The notes under the pieces are model-generated. The model searched no databases. It was not told where the DNA came from and saw only the letters and a list, made by a program, of their open reading frames with translations. A stretch of 11,864 bases of DNA from Bryobacterales bacterium (GTDB taxonomy: Bacteria > Acidobacteriota > Terriglobia > Bryobacterales > Bryobacteraceae): positions 1 to 11,864 of the forward strand of contig PKYZ01000320.1 in assembly GCA_003132865.1 (NCBI GenBank), read 5' to 3'. Within the stretch, counting starts at the first letter, position 1; each line of letters begins with the position of its first letter. A program made the translations under genes and the position numbers. This document shows positions 6,431-11,864 of the stretch, piece after piece.

Positions 6431-6721
6431 ATGGACCGTGACACGATGGAGTTTTTCCAGACGTTGTTTGACTCGCTCAAACGCGAGATGCACCAGGAGT
6501 TTGAGCACGTCCAGCAACAGTTTGAGGACGTCAAGGCACGGCTGGATCGCATGGAAGCCCGCCAGGATCGCCAGGGAGGGCTGCTGCAAGGCGGCGGCCG
6601 GGCAATGGCCCGAGTGATCGAGTGGACGGAACGCGCCGATGGTCTGTGGGCCGATCGGGACCGCCGGTTGGATGCGCTTGAGCAGCGAGTGCGCAAGCTG
6701 GAGAATGGCCGAGCGCAATAG
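6431..6721 (+). CDS. Small coiled-coil protein of unknown function
   Basis: The 96-residue product is rich in Glu, Arg, Gln and Asp, with heptad-like spacing of hydrophobic residues at 8-46 (FFQTLFDSLKREM, then FEDVKARLDRMEA) and 73-92 (RRLDALEQRVRKLEN). A glycine-rich break (GGLLQGGGRAM) lies between them. It probably forms a coiled coil or helical hairpin and has no signal peptide or membrane segment. It resembles many small hypothetical coiled-coil proteins and no function can be given. The gene ends 9 nt before the thiolase start, so it is probably the first gene of that operon. The ATG at 6431 is chosen over an upstream in-frame start because the added residues are not coiled-coil-like and would overlap the putative -10 box. 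Confidence 0.7.
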   Translation: MDRDTMEFFQTLFDSLKREMHQEFEHVQQQFEDVKARLDRMEARQDRQGGLLQGGGRAMARVIEWTERADGLWADRDRRLDALEQRVRKLENGRAQ

Positions 6722-6730
6722 GCTGGTGAC

Positions 6731-7891
6731 ATGAGACCTGTAACCGTAATCGGCATCGGGAAGACGCCATTTGGGGCGTTTCCCGACCGCGACCTCCGTT
6801 CGCTCGCGGTGGAAGCCGGTGAAAAGTGCCTCAACAACGGGCACACCGCTCCCTCGCAGGTGGATGCGTTTTTCCTCGGCAACTTCGCCGGTCCTTCGTT
6901 TGCGGGCCAGAATCACCTGGCGCCGTACGTTTCCACCGCCCTCGGCATTCACGGAGTGCCGGCCACGCGCGTGGAAGCGGCCTGCGCTTCGAGCGGCTCG
7001 GCCTTCTTCCACGCCTATACCGGCGTCGCCAGCAGTGTGTACGACGCCGTGCTGGTGGTTGGGGTAGAGAAGATGACTTGCCAGCCCACTCCCAGGGTGA
7101 CTGAGATCCTGGCTGGCGCGGGCGACTGCGCGGGCGAAATCAAGGCCGGTTCCACATTCGCTTCGCTGTTTGCCATGATCGCGCGGCGCCACATGTACCA
7201 GTTCGGCACCACGCGCGAGCATCTGGCCGCCGTGGCCGTGAAGAACCACGCCAACGGCGCGCTGAATCCCGATGCGCACATGCGCAAGGTCATCACCATG
7301 GAGCAGGCCATGGCCGGCAAGCCCATCGCCGATCCGCTGAACCTCTACGATTGCTCGCTGATCAGCGACGGCGCGGCTGCGGTGTTGCTCGGGCCGGCCG
7401 AGCGCGCCGGCGAGTTCACGGATAAGCCGGTGCGCGTGCTCGGGATCGCGCAGGCGTCGGACTTCGTGGCACTGGATCAGAAGCCCGACATCACAACGTT
7501 CCCGGCGGTGCGCCGCGCCTCCGAGAAGGCTTATCACATGGCTGGGGTGGGGCCGGCCGACATCCAGTTCGCCGAACTGCACGACTGCTTCACTATTGCC
7601 GAGATCATCGCCATCGAAGACCTGGGATTCGCGGCGCGCGGCGAAGGCGGCCCGTTCACGCTGGCAGGCCACACGGCGCGCACGGGCGACAAGCCGATCA
7701 ACACCAGCGGCGGGCTGAAGTCCAAAGGCCACCCGGTGGGCGCGACCGGCGTCGCGCAGATCTGCGACTTGGTGCTGCAAATGCGCTGCGAAGCGGGGGA
7801 GCGTCAGGTGCCGCGGCATTCGCTTGGACTGGCGCAGAATCTGGGCGGCACGGGCGCCACCTGCGTAGTGTCCATTCTGGGGACCGTATGA
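6731..7891 (+). CDS. Thiolase of the SCP2/archaeal type (acetyl-CoA C-acyltransferase-like)
   Basis: The 386-residue protein is a complete thiolase of the type that pairs with DUF35 proteins. These enzymes join or cleave acyl-CoA chains through a cysteine thioester. Visible active-site parts are nucleophilic Cys85 in EAACASSGSAF, His284 in ELHDCFTIAE, and His334 in SKGHPVGATG after NTSGGLK. The C-terminal NLGGTGATCVV carries Cys378. The ELHDCF motif and the short length separate it from classical PhaA/FadA thiolases. It follows the small coiled-coil gene after 9 nt and overlaps the DUF35-type gene by 4 nt (ATGA). A role in acetoacetyl-CoA formation, fatty acid or side-chain breakdown is possible; the sequence does not decide. 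The aminotransferase next door hints at amino-acid-linked acyl-CoA metabolism, which is speculative. Confidence 0.92.
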   Translation: MRPVTVIGIGKTPFGAFPDRDLRSLAVEAGEKCLNNGHTAPSQVDAFFLGNFAGPSFAGQNHLAPYVSTALGIHGVPATRVEAACASSGSAFFHAYTGVASSVYDAVLVVGVEKMTCQPTPRVTEILAGAGDCAGEIKAGSTFASLFAMIARRHMYQFGTTREHLAAVAVKNHANGALNPDAHMRKVITMEQAMAGKPIADPLNLYDCSLISDGAAAVLLGPAERAGEFTDKPVRVLGIAQASDFVALDQKPDITTFPAVRRASEKAYHMAGVGPADIQFAELHDCFTIAEIIAIEDLGFAARGEGGPFTLAGHTARTGDKPINTSGGLKSKGHPVGATGVAQICDLVLQMRCEAGERQVPRHSLGLAQNLGGTGATCVVSILGTV

Positions 7892-8103
7892 GCGACGTAA
7901 CTGGAACGATCTATACGGAGACCGTGATCTACTCCGCGACCGACGCATTCGCCGCGGACGTGCCCTACCAGACGGCCATCGTGGCGCTGGATTCGGGCGG
8001 GCGTGTGACGGGGCGGATCTTGGGCGAGCGGGTTTCGATTGACGGCCGCGTGTCGCGCGTGGAAATCCGCGACGGCGTGCCGTTTTTCAGGAAGATCCCA
8101 TGA
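7888..8103 (+). CDS. Short DUF35-type OB-fold protein, thiolase partner
   Basis: The 71-residue product matches the OB-fold half of DUF35 (ChsH2-like) proteins: GTIYTETVIY, VPYQTAIVALDSGGRVTGRI, VSIDGRVSRVEI, GVPFFRKIP. Proteins of this family bind thiolases or thiolase-like aldolases and help bring in acyl-CoA. The usual N-terminal rubredoxin-like zinc ribbon with its CxxC pairs is absent; the protein has no cysteine at all. The small size is not a truncation at an edge: the ATG overlaps the thiolase stop (ATGA) with GGGGA 4 nt upstream, and the stop overlaps the aminotransferase start the same way. A subunit of the neighbouring thiolase is the best reading. Confidence 0.82.
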   Translation: MSDVTGTIYTETVIYSATDAFAADVPYQTAIVALDSGGRVTGRILGERVSIDGRVSRVEIRDGVPFFRKIP

Positions 8104-9290
8104 AGCTGGCGGAACGGATGAATCGAATCGGGGTGGAATCCGCGTTCGATGTGTTGGTGCGGGCGCGGGCGCTGGAGGCCAAAGGGCGCAACATCATCCA
8201 CCTGGAGATCGGCGAGCCGGACTTTCCGACGCCGGTGCACATCGTCGAGGCGGCCAAGCGCGCGCTCGACGAGGGTTGGACGCACTATGGTCCGACGCAG
8301 GGCTTTCCCGATCTGCGCGAAGCGATCGCGGAAGACGTTTCGCGGCGGCGCGGCATCCGCGTGGGCCCGGAGCACGTGTCCATCGTGCCGGGCGGCAAGC
8401 CCATCATCTTCTTCCCGATGATGGCGCTGCTGGAGCCGGGCGATGAGGTGATCTACCCGAACCCCGGATTTCCCATCTACGAGTCGATGATCCGGACCTT
8501 GGGCGCCACGCCGGTCCCCATGCCACTGGTGGAGAGCCGCGGATTCTCGTTCGACCTGAACCTGCTGCGCGACAAGCTCAGCGGCCGGACCAAGATGCTG
8601 GTGCTGAATTCGCCGCAGAACCCCACCGGCGGGGTGATCCCGGAAGAGGATATGCGCGCCATTGCCGATATGGTGCGGGAGCGCGATCTGATCGTGCTGG
8701 CCGACGAAATCTATTCGCGGATCTACTACGAAGACGCGCCGGTTTCCATCACGCGTTATCCGGGCATGTTGGAGAAGACCATTATTCTGGATGGCTTCTC
8801 GAAGACCTACGCGATGACCGGATGGCGCATGGGCTACGGCGTGATGCCCACCTGGCTGGTGGGCGCGGTCACCAAACTGATGGTGAACTCGCTTTCGTGC
8901 GTGGCCAGTTTCACGCAGCGTGCGGGGATCGCGGCGCTGCGCGGCCCGCAGGAGGCGGTCGACGCCATGGTCGCCGAGTTCCGGCGGCGGCGCGACGCCA
9001 TCTGCCAGGGGCTGAACCGGATTCCGGGTTTCCGTTGCGCTGTTCCGGGGGGCGCGTTTTACGCCTATGCCAACGTGGAGGAGACCGGCATTCCGTCGAA
9101 AGAGCTGGCCGATTTTCTGCTGGAGGAAGCGGGCGTGGCGGGGCTGAACGGCGGGGCGTTCGGGGATTACGGCGAAGGGTATATCCGGTTTAGCTACGCC
9201 AATTCGCTGGAGAATCTGATGGAGGCGGTGGCGCGGATCGAGAAGGTGGCAGTGCGGTGGGAGGCAGTGACAGTAGCGAAGGGGCAGTAA
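8100..9290 (+). CDS. PLP-dependent class I/II aminotransferase (AspC-like)
   Basis: The 396-residue enzyme is a fold-type I aminotransferase that uses pyridoxal phosphate to move an amino group between an amino acid and a 2-oxo acid. Key residues are visible: Lys235 (Schiff base) in DGFSKTYAMTGWRMGY, Asn174 in SPQNPTGG, Asp202 and Tyr205 in ADEIYS, Tyr63 in THYGPTQG, and Arg363 in YIRFSYA for the substrate carboxylate. It most resembles aspartate/aromatic-type or MalY-side relatives in subgroup I; the substrate cannot be read from the sequence. The ATG overlaps the OB-fold gene stop (ATGA) and has AGGA 7 nt upstream. The last residues after about 385 are variable. It is the last gene of the operon and no clear terminator follows. 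Confidence 0.93.
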   Translation: MKLAERMNRIGVESAFDVLVRARALEAKGRNIIHLEIGEPDFPTPVHIVEAAKRALDEGWTHYGPTQGFPDLREAIAEDVSRRRGIRVGPEHVSIVPGGKPIIFFPMMALLEPGDEVIYPNPGFPIYESMIRTLGATPVPMPLVESRGFSFDLNLLRDKLSGRTKMLVLNSPQNPTGGVIPEEDMRAIADMVRERDLIVLADEIYSRIYYEDAPVSITRYPGMLEKTIILDGFSKTYAMTGWRMGYGVMPTWLVGAVTKLMVNSLSCVASFTQRAGIAALRGPQEAVDAMVAEFRRRRDAICQGLNRIPGFRCAVPGGAFYAYANVEETGIPSKELADFLLEEAGVAGLNGGAFGDYGEGYIRFSYANSLENLMEAVARIEKVAVRWEAVTVAKGQ

Positions 9291-9323
9291 ATAAACGAAC
9301 GACAACGGCCGGCGCCTGAGAAC

Positions 9324-9514
9324 CTATTCTCCGCGCACAAGCCGGTTGTACTCTTCATGGATGCCGATCCACACCCAGGTGATAGTCGCAGCTTCCACGC
9401 CAACTGTGGAAATGAAGACAAGGGTGGGCCGGGTCCTTTAGCCACAGTTGAGAGTTCTTGACCCGCTAGCGCCTGAACGGGGGTGGGAAGCGCGTGGAAG
9501 AGATCCAGCGTGAA
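9324..9514 (-). pseudogene. Remnant of a RelE/ParE-like toxin gene
   Basis: Three consecutive frames on the minus strand together spell a decayed member of a RelE/ParE-superfamily toxin group. They read FTLDLFHALPTPVQALA (9514-9464), then after a shift VKNSQLWLKDPAHPCLHFHS (9462-9403), then in another frame VGVEAATITWVWIGIHEEYN and on to the TAG at 9326-9324. Intact relatives that I recall run as ALP..VQ.LA...Y.LW..NP.HPSL.FK, a WSVRVG..YRA block, then G..I.WFWIG.H.EYDRL. The WSVRVG..YRA block is missing here, so a piece of about 20 codons has been lost besides two frameshifts. A TAA (9515-9517) lies just upstream. No intact antitoxin partner is seen next to it. Not functional as read. Confidence 0.6.
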
Positions 9515-9759
9515 TTAGTTCTTCGAAACGTGGCGTGCAGCGCCCGTTGGGGCCCAAGAAGCGACAAAATTAATCTCGAATTGATTACTGCAGGGCAGTT
9601 GTTCACCTGCCTGTTCGCTTTCGACTAGGCCCTCAACCGTGTGAGATCCGTGAAGGAGACTCGCCAGCAATCTCGCAGCCGCCGCCCTCGGCACCATGGT
9701 GCGCTGAGGAAAAGTGCGGTCGGGGACATCTCTGCAGCGGTATGATCCGGCAATTCCGT
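9515..9759. other. Gene-poor stretch between the toxin remnant and the surface-protein gene
   Basis: No gene is convincing here. A 60-codon frame on the minus strand (9697-9515) ends directly before the toxin remnant. It resembles no family I know and may be decayed upstream sequence of that locus or chance. No terminator for the surface-protein gene that ends at 9760 is obvious. Confidence 0.4.
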
Positions 9760-10896
9760 TCAGTGCGACGCTGCGACCAGGCGGTCTGGCTCTGACGCAT
9801 GCGCCTGCCGTTCGAGCACGTCGAGACGTGCGGCCAGTGCCTCGATTTCGACGTCCTTTTTCTGCATCGCGACTACCTGCTGCTGCAGCGTAGCGATCTG
9901 TTCATCCTTTTGATCGAGCTGGCGGGCGAGTTGCCGATTCGCGCGAGCTTGCTTCTGAACTTCATTGAGCAGCATCGCTGACAGCATATGATAGGCAACC
10001 GTTTCGGCTTTGCCGTCGGCATCGTGAATCACCAGCTCCGGATAGACCTTTTCGACTTCCTCGGCGATCAGTCCATATTGCTGGGCGCCCGTTTCGTCGG
10101 CCTTGTAGAGGAAGGTCACCGGCCGCAGCTTCATCAGCTTATCGCTGGCGTCGCCCATATCCCTGACGTCGCGTTTGTAACGCGCCGATGACGTAACGCA
10201 CCCGAGCTGACCGGTGCTTGCGACCACTACTGTGCAGCCTCCGGTTACCGTGGTGTCGAAGATGCCTGCAATGTAAGTGGCGGTCTGGGTGCCCTCCGTA
10301 CCGATCCGGACGGTGTTGGCTTCGCCCGCGTTGCCTATATTGCCGATTTCTATGTTGTTGCTGCCCGTCGTGAGATAAAGGCCAGCTTCAACGCCAATTC
10401 CGATATTGTTGCCGCCTGAGCCGTTGTCCTGGAGCGCGAAGGTGCCGATCGCCGTGTTATCGTTACCCGAGTTGAAGTAGAGCGCGTTCCACCCATACGC
10501 CGTGTTCGTTTTGCCCTTGCCGTTGTTTGCGAGCGCACCCACGCCAGTCGCCGTATTGCCTATGCCCGTGCCGTTGGCTTCGAGCGCAGCTATGCCAGTC
10601 GCCGTGTTGTTGTAACCCGTGGTGTTGAAGTAGAGCGCATCCCATCCAGTCGCGGTGTTCCCGGATCCCGTGGTGTTTTGCCCCAGGGCATTGCCGCCGA
10701 ACGCGCTATCTGCACTTCCGGTAGTGTTGTGGCTCAGGGCATTGGTCCCGTAAGCGGTGTTGGTTTGCGCCCAGGCTGCCGGCGAGGAGCCGAAGCTGAG
10801 CATTGTTAAAGAGGTTGCTAAAGAGAAAGAGATGGATTGTAACATCGTCTTTCTCGTTGAGATCGACAGGGTGGCGAAAAACGCAAGTTTCTTCAT
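9760..10896 (-). CDS. Exported surface protein with YadA-head-like repeats and C-terminal S74 (tail-fibre chaperone) domain
   Basis: The 378-residue product has an export signal (hydrophobic 19-35, likely cut after AWA at 43). Eight head-like repeats of about 17 residues follow (47-181), such as TATGWDALYFNTTGYNN and TATGIAALEANGTGIGN. Next come a neck-like part with Cys221 and Cys233, an S74-type intramolecular chaperone domain (about 236-312: SSARYKRDVRDM, LRPVTFLYK, YGLIAEEVEKVYPELV, AYHMLSAMLLNEV), and a coiled coil (311-365). In phage tail spikes this chaperone drives trimer assembly and cuts itself off near the serine before the RxK motif; Ser236/Ser237 is the candidate here. The ATG at 10896 has AAAGGA upstream with a long 11-nt gap; ATG 10845 would also give a good signal peptide. 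A trimeric surface or adhesin-like role is inferred; no phage genes are nearby. Confidence 0.85.
   Translation of the reverse strand: MKKLAFFATLSISTRKTMLQSISFSLATSLTMLSFGSSPAAWAQTNTAYGTNALSHNTTGSADSAFGGNALGQNTTGSGNTATGWDALYFNTTGYNNTATGIAALEANGTGIGNTATGVGALANNGKGKTNTAYGWNALYFNSGNDNTAIGTFALQDNGSGGNNIGIGVEAGLYLTTGSNNIEIGNIGNAGEANTVRIGTEGTQTATYIAGIFDTTVTGGCTVVVASTGQLGCVTSSARYKRDVRDMGDASDKLMKLRPVTFLYKADETGAQQYGLIAEEVEKVYPELVIHDADGKAETVAYHMLSAMLLNEVQKQARANRQLARQLDQKDEQIATLQQQVVAMQKKDVEIEALAARLDVLERQAHASEPDRLVAASH
10354..10758 (-). repeat. Eight degenerate tandem repeats of about 51 bp inside the surface-protein gene
   Basis: The repeats encode the motif [TS]A.G..AL..N.TG..N. Copies 1-5, 7 and 8 are 17 residues long and copy 6 is 16. 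Copies differ at many positions, so they are old and selected as protein rather than fresh DNA duplications. The most alike stretches are the ALYFN parts of copies 3 and 6. Confidence 0.8.
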
Positions 10897-11168
10897 AAAC
10901 GTGTTTATCCTTTCGGCAGGAGCCCCGAATCATGCGCGAGTCGTCCTACATCTCGATTAAAACGGGATTTCCATTTTAGCCTCAAAGCGCCAAGCATATA
11001 ACCCCGGAAAATCGTATCAACTCATTACCCAAAATTCCGATTTTGGCATCCCGGCTGCGTTGAGTATACACCCGCCTGCCTCTTTTTAAAACCGTTGAGA
11101 GCAAGTTTATTTTCCCCCTTGATGCTTCAGTACCTACAGTACGCCTCAAAGACGCCAGTCTGCCCTTG
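10897..11168. other. Intergenic stretch upstream of the surface-protein gene
   Basis: No gene is seen. The stretch is AT-richer than the rest. It holds a perfect inverted repeat CCAAAAT-TCCG-ATTTTGG (11029-11046), a minus-strand TATACT (11068-11063) that could be a -10 box for the surface-protein gene but lacks a good -35, and a near-identical 14/15-mer pair, GCCTCAAAG(A)CGCCA, at 10979-10992 and 11143-11157. Confidence 0.45.
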
Positions 11169-11731
11169 TCATGCACTCACTTGTTTGCCCAGCTTCTGTT
11201 GCCGCTGGAACTCCGGCGGCAGCAGTCCTTCCCAATCGTCGGCACTGTGGACGTTGCCGGGCGGAGCTTTGCCGCCAGACAGCCGCCTTCCCTATTGAAC
11301 AGCAGCAGCGGGTGATAGCAGGTAAACCGGAATCTTGGTGCTGTCCATGTCGAGCACGATCCGCTGTGGAGCATCGATGGCGTTGGCCTTTCCGATGAGT
11401 TCGCGCTTGATGCGGGCCAAGCTACGGAAGTTCTCCTCCTCGGCCAGCATCTCGGTCTCAAAAGTCTGCAAGCGGAAGGTCAGTGCCGCACCACGATCCC
11501 AAGTTTTCTCGGAACCGATCAGCCGGAGCGTCGGATCTTGCGAGGCTCTCTCGGCATCGTTGACATCCTCATAGCCCGCGATGCGGCTGTAGGCGGAGTG
11601 GCGCAGGAGCTCCGCCGGCGGAAGTTGCGTGTTCTTCCCGCGTCGTCCGAAGTGACCCGTGATCCTTGGAAATCGACCTTGATTGAGGCGTTGAAGGAGA
11701 GCTGAAAGGGTCCGTTTTGTTTCTCACCCAT
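11169..11731 (-). pseudogene. IS1380-family transposase, degenerate and truncated
   Basis: On the minus strand, pieces in different frames line up with IS1380-type DDE transposases. The ATG at 11731 (GGAGGT 9 nt upstream) begins MGEKQNGPFQLSFNAS, then KVDFQGSRVTSD. Sequence jumps near 11640 to GKNTQLPPAELLRHSAYSRI and continues in one frame through AGYEDVNDAERASQDPTLRL to IVLDMDSTKI, which carries the first catalytic Asp region. Near 11325 it jumps again to TCYHPLLLFNREGGCLAAKL. A one-base loss near 11260 shifts to NVHSADDWEGLLPPEFQRQ, and homology stops about 11188 after KLGKQ. Two in-frame segments are lost (roughly 27 and 15 codons by comparison with remembered relatives), and the C-terminal half with the other catalytic residues is gone. 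It cannot be active. Confidence 0.82.
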
Positions 11732-11864
11732 TGGGCGTTGACCTCCAGAGCATCTTCGTCACCTTGAAACCCGCATGAATAAAGGCGTCGGAGGGCGTCA
11801 AGTGGTTATTCATAACTGCTCAAAACGGAAATCTGGGCCCAAGAACGAGAATGTTTACCAGCGG
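11732..11864. mobile_element. Probable upstream part of the IS1380-like element, up to the window edge
   Basis: This stretch precedes the transposase start on the minus strand and carries its GGAGGT ribosome-binding site. Read on that strand it contains GAGCAGTTATGAATAACC and ACTTGACGCC, which look like the leader of such elements as I remember them. The outer terminal inverted repeat was not identified and may lie near or beyond the edge. No other gene is seen. Confidence 0.4.

Noticed and set aside
6416..7948. Very long open frame on the minus strand opposite the coiled-coil and thiolase genes
   Set aside because: The product is a low-complexity Arg/His/Ala mix without recognisable domains. 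The plus-strand thiolase is unmistakable, so this is a GC-driven shadow.
7965..9305. Long open frame on the minus strand opposite the aminotransferase
   Set aside because: It is antisense to a complete aminotransferase with all PLP residues, and its own product looks like composition noise.
9515..9697. Possible antitoxin gene beside the toxin remnant on the minus strand
   Set aside because: The 60-residue product shows no antitoxin motif, a ribosome-binding site is not evident, and the neighbouring toxin is dead. It is kept only as an open question.
10354..10758. Regular repeats that could be taken for a CRISPR array
   Set aside because: The repeats are degenerate, contiguous and in frame within a coding sequence. 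They encode a 17-residue protein motif and have no constant repeat/unique spacer pattern.
11177..11461. 94-codon frame on the minus strand as an independent gene
   Set aside because: Only its middle (FTCYHPLLLFNREGG and a little beyond) is transposase-like. The flanks are out-of-frame translation of the same IS1380 remnant.

Overview
The window looks like a piece of a GC-rich bacterial chromosome. The housekeeping genes resemble those of Acidobacteriota of the Solibacter/Bryobacter type. That placement is an impression from protein flavour and gene neighbourhood, not a computed result. No rRNA, tRNA, CRISPR array, replication origin or intact mobile element was seen.

Layout. (1) 41-2600: a DinB-family metal-site protein on the minus strand diverges from a deoB-tpiA pair on the plus strand (phosphopentomutase and triosephosphate isomerase, sharing 4 nt). 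A perfect inverted repeat sits between the divergent genes. (2) 2672-3951: a two-gene unit of toxin-antitoxin type with its own AT-rich promoter and a palindrome. It encodes an unfamiliar 237-residue protein and a VapC-like PIN-domain ribonuclease. (3) 3980-4015: two back-to-back hairpins between convergent genes. (4) 4021-6273, minus strand: an ECF sigma factor, a zinc-binding membrane anti-sigma factor and an exported protein of unknown function, with overlapping reading frames. (5) 6274-6430: a divergent regulatory region with a 10-bp direct repeat and two palindromes. (6) 6431-9290, plus strand: a small coiled-coil protein, an SCP2/archaeal-type thiolase, a stand-alone DUF35-type OB-fold protein and a class I/II aminotransferase. 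(7) 9291-11864: a decayed, gene-poor region. It holds remnants of a RelE/ParE-like toxin gene, one intact gene for an exported surface protein (17-residue head repeats plus a C-terminal S74-type chaperone domain), and a broken IS1380-family transposase gene.

How the genes work together. DeoB and TpiA fit the route from nucleoside sugars into pentose phosphate and lower glycolysis. The sigma/anti-sigma pair should sense something at the membrane, with the exported third protein as a possible accessory factor. The thiolase and the OB-fold protein very likely form one acyl-CoA enzyme, as thiolase/DUF35 partners do elsewhere. The least familiar parts are the PIN toxin with its oversized, non-VapB-like partner, and the thiolase partner that lacks the usual zinc ribbon. 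I did not find a clear wholly new multi-gene system; these two are the best candidates for a closer look.
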